From Mycobacterium shigaense (GTDB lineage Bacteria; Actinomycetota; Actinomycetes; Mycobacteriales; Mycobacteriaceae): 64,000 nt of DNA. Positions within the stretch are counted from its first letter, which is position 1; every line of letters begins with the position of its first letter. The notes under the pieces are model-generated. The model had not been told where the DNA came from, ran no database searches, and saw only the letters and a list, made by a program, of their open reading frames with translations. Both the position numbers and the translations under genes were made by a program. The stretch covers positions 434,001 through 498,000 of the forward strand of contig NZ_AP018164.1 of assembly GCF_002356315.1 (NCBI RefSeq), in the 5' to 3' direction. Shown here one piece after another: positions 36,022 to 43,480 of the stretch.

Positions 36022-36852
36022 TCAGCCAACAAATCTCAGGTCTGAGATGGTGCCACTGGCCACCAGTGCGATGTAGAAGTCGGTGAGCATCAGCGTGCCC
36101 AGTGTGATCCATGCGTACAGCTTGTGCCGAGTGTTGAGCCGACTGACTTGGGTCCAGATCCAGTACCGCACAGGGTTTTTGGAGAAGTGTTTAAGGCGCC
36201 CGCCGGTCACGTGCCGGCACGAGTGGCAGGACAGCGTGTAGACCCACAACATGATGACGTTGCCGACCAGGATCACGTTGCCCAGGCCGAAGCCGAAACC
36301 GCCGGGGCCGGAGTCGGAGTGGAACGCGACGATCGCGTCGTAGCTGTTGATCACCGAGATGATGCCGGCGACATAAAAGAAATACCGGTGCGTGTTCTGC
36401 ACGATCAGCGGGAACTTGGTCTCGCCCGTGTAGTGCACGCGGGGCTCGGCGACCGCGCAGGCCGTGGGCGACTGCCACACCGTGCGGTAGTAGGCGCCGC
36501 GGTAGTAGTAGCAGGTCAGCCGGAACAGCAACAGGAAGGGCAGCGTCAGCGCGGCGTACGGCAACCACCAGACGTCCGGCAGGACCCGGGGCCAGAAATC
36601 GCTGGACTCCGGGACGCACCCCTGGCTGACGCACGGCGAGTAGAACGGCGTCAAATAGTGGTACTGGGCGACGTAGTAGTTGTTCTGCAGGAACGCACGC
36701 ACCGTCGCATAAATGACGAATGCGGCAAAACCCAGGTCGACCCGCAGCGGCGACAACCACCACCGGTCGGTGCGTAGTGTGCGTTGGGAAATTTGGGCTC
36801 GCGTCGGTGAAAAGACGCCGGAGGCAGGACGGTTCGCCGCAGGTGCGCTCAT
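36022..36852 (-). CDS. Succinate dehydrogenase 1 membrane anchor subunit (Rv0249c)
   Basis: A 276-residue membrane subunit with about five hydrophobic segments (near residues 38-56, 95-113, 155-172, 188-208 and 238-262). It passes electrons to menaquinone. The CHSCRH cluster at residues 209-214, plus Cys74/Cys79, fits published reports of a Rieske-type 2Fe-2S centre in mycobacterial Sdh1; which residues bind it here is inference. First gene of the operon; its start (ATG 36852) follows AGGAAC, and a terminator hairpin at 36902-36927 insulates it from the Rv0250c-like gene. Confidence 0.9.
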   Translation of the reverse strand: MSAPAANRPASGVFSPTRAQISQRTLRTDRWWLSPLRVDLGFAAFVIYATVRAFLQNNYYVAQYHYLTPFYSPCVSQGCVPESSDFWPRVLPDVWWLPYAALTLPFLLLFRLTCYYYRGAYYRTVWQSPTACAVAEPRVHYTGETKFPLIVQNTHRYFFYVAGIISVINSYDAIVAFHSDSGPGGFGFGLGNVILVGNVIMLWVYTLSCHSCRHVTGGRLKHFSKNPVRYWIWTQVSRLNTRHKLYAWITLGTLMLTDFYIALVASGTISDLRFVG

Positions 36853-36901
36853 CTACTGTGTTCCTCTTCGAACGGGCTGTTGAGTCGAAGGGTACACAGA
36901 C

Positions 36902-36927
36902 AAGGCCCCCCATTTCGCGGGGGGCTT
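36902..36927 (-). terminator. Hairpin between the Rv0250c-like gene and the sdh1 operon
   Basis: AAGGCCCCCC, a 7-base loop, GGGGGGCTT: a GC-rich stem right after the Rv0250c-like stop and about 50 bases before sdhC. There is no long T-tract, so efficiency is uncertain. Confidence 0.55.
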
Positions 36928-36933
36928 CGATTG

Positions 36934-37230
36934 TCAGGACCGGCTGTGACCCCCGACACCCTCGTCGTCGACGTCGCGCCAGAAATCGCTGTCGTACTGG
37001 GTGTCGGGAATGGCGATCTTCTCGCCGGATTGCTGCACGGTAGCGCGTGCCCAGTCCAATTCCGAAACATCGGTGTCGAGTAATTCGACGTCGCTCAGGA
37101 TCCGGTCGGCATCAATGACAATGCGGCGCATTGCCGGATTGTCCCCGTAGCGCTGCTTTAAGGAGTTCACGCACCGCCGCAGACCGCCGATGAGATCGTG
37201 CAGTTCGGTGATTTCAGTAGTGGCGGACAA
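36934..37230 (-). CDS. Small conserved hypothetical protein (Rv0250c)
   Basis: A 98-residue acidic, mostly helical cytosolic protein, matching Rv0250c (97 aa) in length and position. The N-terminal half reads like a coiled coil (ELHDLIGGLRRCVNSLKQRY); the C-terminus has many Asp. Conserved next to sdh1 in mycobacteria, so an accessory role to that operon is possible, but no function is known. Start ATG 37230 has GAGGAG upstream. Confidence 0.85.
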   Translation of the reverse strand: MSATTEITELHDLIGGLRRCVNSLKQRYGDNPAMRRIVIDADRILSDVELLDTDVSELDWARATVQQSGEKIAIPDTQYDSDFWRDVDDEGVGGHSRS

Positions 37231-37360
37231 TGGATCTCCTCGGCCAGATGGTGCTACGGATCACAGTATGACTTTCGATACTATCCACCGCACCCGACTG
37301 GCGTCGGCAGATCACTCAGCGCTGGCCGGGCCGCAGCGCTGCCGGCGCGCCGGGCCTGAG

Positions 37361-37855
37361 TCAGATCTGTTCCAGCATCCGATGCGGTCGCGCCAGGGCG
37401 CGGCTGACGGGATCGTCGCGCCGCGGATCGTGCGGGCGTCGCGGCGGGTGGACGACGAGCTCACCGACCTCGGGCACCTGCGCGCAGCGCTGGCAGGTGC
37501 GATTGGAGTCGATCGAGCCGCCGCATCCCGCGTGCCGATACGTCCGGGTCGGCTGGTTCAGCAGGTGCTGTTTGCCCCACGTGATCATCGACCAGATCAG
37601 CGGCCACAGCTGTAGGCCCTTGGCGGTGAGCCGATACTCGCTGCCTTCTTTGGCCAGAACGCCTTCGGCCACCAGGAACGCCAGGCGGTCGGCCAGCACC
37701 GCCTTGGGGACGCCCAGGTGATGGTGGAAATCGCTGAAGCGGCGGGCCCCGTAGAACGTGTCGCGCACGATCAGCAGCGTCCACCGCTCGCCGACGATCT
37801 CCAGGGACCGCGCGATCGGGCAGTTCTCGTCGGGATACTCGCGGGGCAGGGCCAT
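37361..37855 (-). CDS. HxlR family transcriptional regulator
   Basis: A 164-residue winged-helix regulator: the HxlR signature CPIARSLEIVGERWTLLIVRD at residues 12-32 with the conserved Cys12, followed by RRFSDFHHHLGVPKAVLADRL. The C-terminal part has CGG...CQRC, a possible small zinc ribbon. It is divergent from a DUF302 gene; a 6-base inverted repeat lies inside that gene's promoter. HxlR proteins respond to aldehydes, quinones or other electrophiles. The pair is absent between Rv0250c and Rv0251c in M. tuberculosis. Confidence 0.87.
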   Translation of the reverse strand: MALPREYPDENCPIARSLEIVGERWTLLIVRDTFYGARRFSDFHHHLGVPKAVLADRLAFLVAEGVLAKEGSEYRLTAKGLQLWPLIWSMITWGKQHLLNQPTRTYRHAGCGGSIDSNRTCQRCAQVPEVGELVVHPPRRPHDPRRDDPVSRALARPHRMLEQI

Positions 37856-37870
37856 ACCGCAATCCTACCC

Positions 37871-37899
37871 TTGTCGGTTCATTCACCGAACCGTATACT
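37871..37899 (+). promoter_or_regulatory. Promoter of the DUF302 gene with an HxlR-type operator in the spacer
   Basis: TTGTCG (37871-37876), 17 bases, TATACT (37894-37899). Between the boxes lies CGGTTC (37875-37880)-N7-GAACCG (37888-37893), a perfect inverted repeat. A repressor bound there would block polymerase; the divergent HxlR protein is the obvious candidate. Confidence 0.65.
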
Positions 37900-37961
37900 C
37901 GGCCGCGGTGAGTTCAGTGACCGAACCAGAGAGTCCAGACGAACGGATCGTGAGGAACACC

Positions 37962-38492
37962 ATGACAACTACCGTGAAAAACTTCGAGGTAGTCCGGCAC
38001 GTCATGAACCGCATCGACATCGCGACCGGAGTCGACTTCGACGAATTCCGGGCCGCCTTCGAAGCGGCCGCACCAACTTTCGATCCGACGCCGGTGCGTG
38101 AGATCGCCGAGCGAGGTGGCAGCTGGGACGAGGTCCTGGCGGCCGCGGCGGACAACGCGCCGCACGAGCTGATGGTCTACGCGACCATCGATGCGCTGCC
38201 ACTGTTCGGCATCGCCGGCCACACCACCAGGGCGGTGGAGTACCTGCTCGGCAACCACACGATCGCCGAGACGATGTTCCGTCACGACCCAAAGGCGTTG
38301 CTCTACGCACCGTTACGGGTACTCATCCACGCTGATGCCGACGGCAACGCGATCTTCTCGATCGACCAGCCCAGCGCCGCCTTCGGCAGCCTCGGCATCG
38401 CCAAGGTCACGAAGGTGGGCCAGAGCCTAGACCGCAAGATGGCAAACCTGTTGCGAGTCTTAGGGATTGAGGCCGATCAGGCCTTCTCCTGA
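37962..38492 (+). CDS. DUF302 domain-containing protein
   Basis: A 176-residue protein. The C-terminal half carries the DUF302 pattern: HTIAETMFRHDPKALLYAPL followed by RVLIHADADGNAIFSIDQPS. DUF302 proteins are small ligand- or stress-linked proteins without a firm biochemical role. ATG 37962 follows GAGGA; a GTG at 37908 is also in frame and would add 18 residues. Divergent from, and probably controlled by, the HxlR regulator through the operator in its promoter. Confidence 0.8.
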   Translation: MTTTVKNFEVVRHVMNRIDIATGVDFDEFRAAFEAAAPTFDPTPVREIAERGGSWDEVLAAAADNAPHELMVYATIDALPLFGIAGHTTRAVEYLLGNHTIAETMFRHDPKALLYAPLRVLIHADADGNAIFSIDQPSAAFGSLGIAKVTKVGQSLDRKMANLLRVLGIEADQAFS

Positions 38493-38499
38493 TGCGCCG

Positions 38500-38550
38500 A
38501 CGTCGAGTTATCGGGCGATTCTGTCGAATTCGGTCCCAATAACTCGACGT
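38500..38550. repeat. Long inverted repeat between convergent genes
   Basis: ACGTCGAGTTAT (38500-38511) and ATAACTCGACGT (38539-38550) form a 12-bp perfect stem around a 27-base loop; the next bases CGGG/CCCA nearly extend it. It fills the gap between the DUF302 gene and acr2, both ending here. It may act as a bidirectional terminator or be a small dispersed palindromic element. Confidence 0.7.
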
Positions 38551-38569
38551 TCGGACTGCCGCGTTGGGC

Positions 38570-39031
38570 TTACGTGGTGATCTCGATGCGCTGCGCCGGG
38601 CTTTCGGCGGGCTTTTTCAAGGCACCGGTGACCCGCACGGTCAGCACGCCGGCGTCGTAGGAGGCCTTGACGGCCTCGCCCGTGACGTGGGCGGGCAGCC
38701 GGAACGACCGGCGGAACGAGCCATACCGGATCTCGCGCAACGTGCGGCCGTTCTGCTCCTCGGCGTGCTCGTCGCGGTGTTCGCCGTGGATCACCAGGCG
38801 GCTCACCCCATTGTGGGAGTCCACCTCGACGTTGACGTCCTTCTCGACGTCGACGCCGGGCAGCTCCAGGCGTACCACCGCGTCATCGCCGTCCGTGACG
38901 ATCTCCGCCGCGGGGGTGAAACCACTGGTCACCGGCTTGGCCCAGTCGGCGGCGGCCGCCGGTCCGAAGAAGTCGCGCAGCCACCGGTCGGTGTCCCAGG
39001 CCGGTCGCGACCACAGTGCGAGGTTGCTCAT
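38570..39031 (-). CDS. acr2: Alpha-crystallin family heat-shock protein Acr2 (Hsp20, Rv0251c)
   Basis: A 153-residue small heat-shock protein; an ATP-independent chaperone that holds unfolding proteins as large oligomers. The alpha-crystallin domain spans about residues 38-140 (VVRLELPGVDVEKDVNVEV, GSFRRSFRLPAHV, YDAGVLTVRVTGA). ATG 39031 follows GAGGAG. The 5' region has a tandem 18-base repeat and a HAIR-like element, in line with known HspR control of acr2 in M. tuberculosis. Slightly shorter than Rv0251c (159 aa). Confidence 0.92.
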   Translation of the reverse strand: MSNLALWSRPAWDTDRWLRDFFGPAAAADWAKPVTSGFTPAAEIVTDGDDAVVRLELPGVDVEKDVNVEVDSHNGVSRLVIHGEHRDEHAEEQNGRTLREIRYGSFRRSFRLPAHVTGEAVKASYDAGVLTVRVTGALKKPAESPAQRIEITT

Positions 39032-39042
39032 GTCGTCTCCTC

Positions 39043-39078
39043 TTTGCTTCCTTGAACTTCTTTGCTTCCTTGAACTTC
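39043..39078. repeat. Perfect 18-base tandem duplication in the acr2 leader
   Basis: TTTGCTTCCTTGAACTTC occurs twice, at 39043-39060 and 39061-39078, 12 bases before the acr2 start. On the coding strand each copy brings an AAGGA, so it could add decoy ribosome sites or change leader structure. Confidence 0.85.
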
Positions 39079-39128
39079 ATTGTGAGGTTGCTGTGACCGG
39101 CGCCTTGCCGGCCGGCTGTATCCAATAA

Positions 39129-39149
39129 CTTGAGTCAACTACGCTTAAG
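39129..39149. promoter_or_regulatory. HAIR-like HspR binding site of acr2
   Basis: CTTGAGT-N7-GCTTAAG, compared with the HspR consensus CTTGAGT-N7-ACTCAAG: left arm perfect, right arm 5 of 7. Located about 100 bases upstream of acr2, as expected for the HspR-regulated gene. Confidence 0.7.
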
Positions 39150-39274
39150 TTCCACTCGGCCGTTCGCCCGGAGTGAACACTCATCACACAGGAAACTGTG
39201 AGGTGTGAGACCCACGTCATGCGAGCGATACATTGCGCGATTGTTGCTTAATTTGCGGCCCATATCCTCGACGT

Positions 39275-41846
39275 ATGGCCCGCACCCCGAATTCGAGCGC
39301 AGGCTGTGCCGCCCGTCACATGGTGGTGGTCGGGCACGGCATGGTGGGCCACCGTTTGGTCGAGGCACTGCGAGCCCGCGATGACGACGGGACTTGGCAG
39401 ATCACGGTTTTGGCCGAAGAGTCAGATGCCGCCTACGACCGCGTCGGCCTGACCTCGTATACCGAAAGCTGGGACCGTGCGCTGCTGGCGCTGCCCGGGA
39501 ACGACTACGCCGGTGACGAACGGGTGCGGCTGCTGCTGAACGCGCGGGTCACCGAAATCGACCGTGCGGCGAAGTCGGTACTCACCGCGGACGGGCAGCG
39601 GCACGACTACGACACCCTGGTCCTGGCCACCGGTTCCCACGCCTTCGTCCCGCCGGTGCCCGGACACGACCTGCCCGGCTGCCACGTATACCGCACGCTG
39701 GACGACCTCGACGCGATCCGCGCGGCCGCCGAGCAAGCCCACCACGCCGGTCACGACAGTGCCGGCGTGGTGATCGGGGGTGGCCTGCTCGGGCTGGAGG
39801 CCGCCAACGCGTTGCGCCAGTTCGGCTTGCAGACCCACGTCGTCGAGATGATGCCGCGGCTGATGGCCCAGCAGATCGACGAGGGCGGCGGCGCACTGCT
39901 GGCCCGGATGATCACCGACCTCGGCATCGCCGTGCACGTCGGTACCGGCACCGAGTCGATCGAGGCCGTCGGGCGGCCGGACGGTTCGTCGTCGATGCGG
40001 GTGCGACTGACCGACGGCGAGGTCGTCGACGCCGGCGTGGTGATCTTCGCGGCCGGCATCCGGCCACGTGACGAGCTGGCCGCGGCGGCCGGCTTGAAGC
40101 TCGCCGAGCGTGGCGGTGTATTCACCGACTTGGCTTGCCAGACAAGCGATCCCGACATCTACGCCGTCGGCGAGGTGGCCGCGATCGACGGTCGCTGCTA
40201 CGGCCTGGTCGCGCCGGGCTACACCTCCGCGGAGGTCGTGGTGGACCGGCTGCTCGGCGGTGGCGCCGAGTTCCCCGAGGCCGACATGTCGACCAAGCTC
40301 AAGCTGCTCGGCGTCGACGTCGCCAGCTTCGGTGACGCGATGGGGGCGACCGCGAACTGCCTCGAGGTCGCCATCAACGACGCGGTGAATCGGACCTACG
40401 CCAAACTCGTGCTGTCCGACGACGCCAAGACCCTGCTCGGCGGAGTGCTGGTGGGTGACGCCTCCGCCTACGGAGTACTGCGACCGATGGTCGGCAGCGA
40501 GCTGCCCGGCGATCCGCTGGCGCTTATCGCGCCGGCGCAATCCGGTGGCGGCGCTTCGGCATTGGGGGTGGGCGCGCTGCCGGACTCGGCACAGATCTGC
40601 TCCTGCAACAACGTCACCAAGGGCGATCTGAAGTGCGCGATCGCTGACGGCTGCGCCGACGTTCCGGCCCTCAAGTCGTGCACGGCGGCCGGTACCTCAT
40701 GCGGGTCGTGCGTGCCGCTGCTCAAGCAGTTGCTGGAAGCCGAGGGTGTCGAGCAGTCCAAGGCGCTGTGCGAGCACTTCAGCCAATCACGCGCCGAGCT
40801 GTTCGAGATCATCTCGGCGACCGAGCTCCGGACCTTCTCGGGCTTGCTGCAGCGCTATGGTCGCGGAAGGGGTTGCGACATCTGCAAACCCGTGGTCGCC
40901 TCGATCTTGGCCTCCACCGGATCCGAGCACATCCTGGACGGCGAGCAGGCCGCGCTGCAGGACTCCAACGACCACTTCCTGGCCAACATCCAGAAGAACG
41001 GCAGCTACTCGATCGTGCCGCGGGTTCCCGGCGGCGACATCAAGCCGGAGCACCTGATCCTGATCGGCCAGATCGCCCAGGACTTCGGGCTGTACACGAA
41101 GATCACCGGCGGCCAGCGGATCGACATGTTCGGGGCGCGGGTGGACCAGCCTTCCGGAGATCTGGCGGCGACTGGTGGACGGCGGCATGGAGTCGGGCCA
41201 CGCCTACGGCAAGGCGCTGCGCACGGTGAAAAGCTGTGTGGGCAGCGACTGGTGCCGGTACGGGCAGCAGGATTCGGTCCAGCTGGCCATCGACCTGGAG
41301 CTGCGCTACCGCGGTCTGCGGGCGCCGCACAAGATCAAGCTGGGTGTCTCGGGATGTGCGCGGGAATGCGCCGAGGCCCGCGGCAAGGACGTCGGCATCA
41401 TCGCCACCGAAAAGGGTTGGAATCTCTACGTAGCCGGCAACGGCGGGATGACTCCGCGGCATGCCCAGCTGCTGGCCGGTGACCTGGACACCGAGATCCT
41501 GGTCCGCTATATCGACCGGTTCCTCATGTACTACATCCGCACAGCCGACCGGCTGCAGCGCACGGCGCCGTGGGTCGAATCGATCGAGGGCGGACTCGAC
41601 CATGTGCGCGACGTCGTATGCGCGGACTCGTTGGGTCTGGCTGCGGAATTCGAGGCCGCAATGGAGCGCCACGTCGCGAACTACAAGTGCGAGTGGAAGG
41701 GCGTGCTGGAGGACCCGGACAAGCTGTCGCGATTCGTCTCCTTCGTCAACGCCCCCGACGAGATCGATTCGACAGTGACCTTCACCGAGCGTGCGGGGCG
41801 CAAAGTGCCTGTGCCCATTGGCATGCCCCAGGTCCGTTCACGATGA
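39275..41846 (+). pseudogene. nirB: Nitrite reductase (NADH) large subunit NirB, frameshifted (Rv0252)
   Basis: Siroheme nitrite reductase, normally about 853 aa, reducing nitrite to ammonium. The first frame from ATG 39275 gives the FAD/NADH half (VVVGHGMVGHRLVEA, IGGGLLGLEAANAL), the BFD-like 2Fe-2S motif (CSCNN, CGSC) and the first part of the siroheme half, up to GARVDQ. At 41149-41151 (CAG-C-CTT) one extra base shifts the frame; without it the protein continues LPEIWRRLVDGGMESGHAYG and on through CVGSDWC and SGCARECAEARG, the 4Fe-4S/siroheme cysteines, to a stop at 41844. As read, translation ends at 41482 with scrambled sequence. A sequencing error is possible: the downstream frame is fully conserved. 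Repaired length 856 aa. Confidence 0.88.
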
Positions 41847-41856
41847 GGGAGGAACC

Positions 41857-42225
41857 ATGACACTTCTCCACGACATCTGTGTGTGGACCAACGCTTGCGC
41901 CTACGACCACCTCCTTCCGGGCCGTGGTGTGGGCGTGCTGCTCGACGACGGCTCCCAGGCGGCCCTGTTCCGGCTCGACGACGGCTCGCTGTACGCGGTG
42001 GGCAACGTCGACCCGTTCTCCGGCGCGGCGGTCATGTCGCGCGGCATCGTGGGCGACCGGGCCGGCCGCGTCACGGTGCAGTCGCCCATTCTCAAGCAGG
42101 CGTTTTCGCTCGAAGACGGTTCCTGCCTGGATGACCCGGCGGTGTCGGTGCCGGTGTATGCGGTGCGGGTGACGGCCGACGGCCTCGTTCAGGTCGGTCG
42201 CGACTTCCAAGAGCGGATCGCCTGA
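41857..42225 (+). CDS. nirD: Nitrite reductase small subunit NirD (Rv0253)
   Basis: A 122-residue NirD with a Rieske-like fold without cluster ligands, as is normal for NirD (Cys-His pairs absent). Recognisable LLPGRGVGVLLDDGSQAALF and ILKQAFSLEDGSCLDDPA blocks. ATG 41857 follows GAGGGAGG and lies 10 bases after the nirB stop, so they form an operon. Its intact state next to a frameshifted nirB argues that the nirB lesion is recent or a sequencing artefact. Confidence 0.9.
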   Translation: MTLLHDICVWTNACAYDHLLPGRGVGVLLDDGSQAALFRLDDGSLYAVGNVDPFSGAAVMSRGIVGDRAGRVTVQSPILKQAFSLEDGSCLDDPAVSVPVYAVRVTADGLVQVGRDFQERIA

Positions 42226-42247
42226 GTCGCGGCCCGGCCAGCCGGCT

Positions 42248-42700
42248 TCACCGGCCTATGTCGCCGACCAGGTAGCGCTGCATCGTCGGGCCGATGGCGT
42301 CGACGAGCGCGTCGACCGACAGGGAGTGCAGCGGCTCGGAGCGTACCCCGTAGCGCATGATTCCCAACCCGACCAGTTGCGAGGCGCACAAGGACGCCCG
42401 CACGGCGGCCTTGTCGGCGCCGAGCATTCTGAGCATCGGGCCGAAAACCGGCCCGATGAACATGTTCTGCACGATCTCGGCGGTCTTGGCCAGGCCGGTG
42501 GACGCGATGGCACTGGCCGCAAACGGGCCGCCGCCCGCGGCGTCCCAGGTATTGATCAGCAGATTCAGTGTCTGACGGCCCACCTGATTGACCCCGCCCG
42601 TGACGATGCGATCGATGAATTCCGTTGTGCCGAAAGGCAACCGCAGCGCCTCCGCGACGGGATCGAGGAGCCCGCGCGACGGCTCCTCGCGACGGGGCAT
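42248..42700 (-). CDS. TetR C-terminal-domain protein lacking the HTH (possible Rv0258c counterpart)
   Basis: A 150-residue helical protein that looks like only the effector half of a TetR regulator (AEALRLPFGTTEFIDRIVTG, then SQLVGLGIMRYGVRSEPL). No helix-turn-helix precedes it: the start ATG 42700 is 24 bases after the chelatase stop. Length and position fit Rv0258c (151 aa). It could bind a ligand without DNA, or be a decayed regulator. It ends near nirD on the opposite strand; the genes between nirD and Rv0258c in M. tuberculosis (cobU, cobQ1, PPE2, Rv0257) are missing here. Confidence 0.65.
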   Translation of the reverse strand: MPRREEPSRGLLDPVAEALRLPFGTTEFIDRIVTGGVNQVGRQTLNLLINTWDAAGGGPFAASAIASTGLAKTAEIVQNMFIGPVFGPMLRMLGADKAAVRASLCASQLVGLGIMRYGVRSEPLHSLSVDALVDAIGPTMQRYLVGDIGR

Positions 42701-42724
42701 GGTGTCAGGATCGCCCCTGGGCCA

Positions 42725-43480
42725 TCAAAGATCAAGCATTGCCGGGCCTGTCGGCGTGCCCGCTCGGTGGCGCCGGACCGGGCGGCGGCCGCCGGCGTTC
42801 ACCACCGGAGGCACTGCGCGGCGGAACCGGTCGGCGATCAAGCGCGCCATTCCCGGATGAGTGCCCAGCGGCCGGCTGACCAGGTCGGCGCCGGCGGCCT
42901 GCAGCCTGTCCTGGAACAGGCCGTCGGACAACAGGTAGGACGCCACGACCACGCGGCGCGCACCGTCGGCGCTGGCCCGCACCACCGCCTCGCGGATGCG
43001 CGGTTCGCCGGTGGCGGCGAAGCCGAGGTTCACCCGCGAGCCGGTCATCGCCGACAACAACGTGGCGGTGGTGTGCAGGTCCGCGCCTGCCCGGACATCG
43101 GATGTCCCCGCCGCGCCGAGAATCACCGAATCCCCTGGACGCCAACCGATTTGGATCAGCTGATCGGCGACGATCCGCGCGATGCGGCCGCCCGGTCCCA
43201 GGGCCGGGGTGACGACGACATCGTGGTGTCCGCTGGCCGCGACGTGGGCGGGCAGATCGGTCCGGACGTGGTAGCCGCGGGACAGGAACGCCGGCACCAC
43301 GATGGCACGCGGGCCGGCGGCGGCGGAAAGCACTTCGCTGGGCGTAGGGCCCAGGACGTCGACAAAGGCAACTTGCACGGTCCGGCCGAGTAGCGTGCTC
43401 ACCCGCGCGGCAAGGTCTCCGACCATCGCGACGCCACCCGGCCGGCGGGTGCCGTGCGCGGCCAAGATCAGGCTCACCAT
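42725..43480 (-). CDS. Sirohydrochlorin chelatase, CbiX type (Rv0259c)
   Basis: A 251-residue CbiX/SirB-like chelatase that inserts ferrous iron into sirohydrochlorin to make siroheme, the cofactor of NirB. Metal-site His9 (AAHGTRRPG) and His71 (FLSRGYHVRTDLP) are present in the N-terminal half; the C-terminal half is a degenerate second copy of the domain. Its start overlaps the preceding gene's stop by 7 bases. Clustering with nirBD and a HemD-type protein supports a siroheme role. The C-terminal tail is Arg/Pro-rich. Confidence 0.87.
   Translation of the reverse strand: MVSLILAAHGTRRPGGVAMVGDLAARVSTLLGRTVQVAFVDVLGPTPSEVLSAAAGPRAIVVPAFLSRGYHVRTDLPAHVAASGHHDVVVTPALGPGGRIARIVADQLIQIGWRPGDSVILGAAGTSDVRAGADLHTTATLLSAMTGSRVNLGFAATGEPRIREAVVRASADGARRVVVASYLLSDGLFQDRLQAAGADLVSRPLGTHPGMARLIADRFRRAVPPVVNAGGRRPVRRHRAGTPTGPAMLDL

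Noticed and set aside
41175..41846. Treating the second half of nirB as a separate gene
   Set aside because: It has no ribosome site at its start, and joins exactly to the first half when one base is removed; it is the same gene broken by a frameshift.
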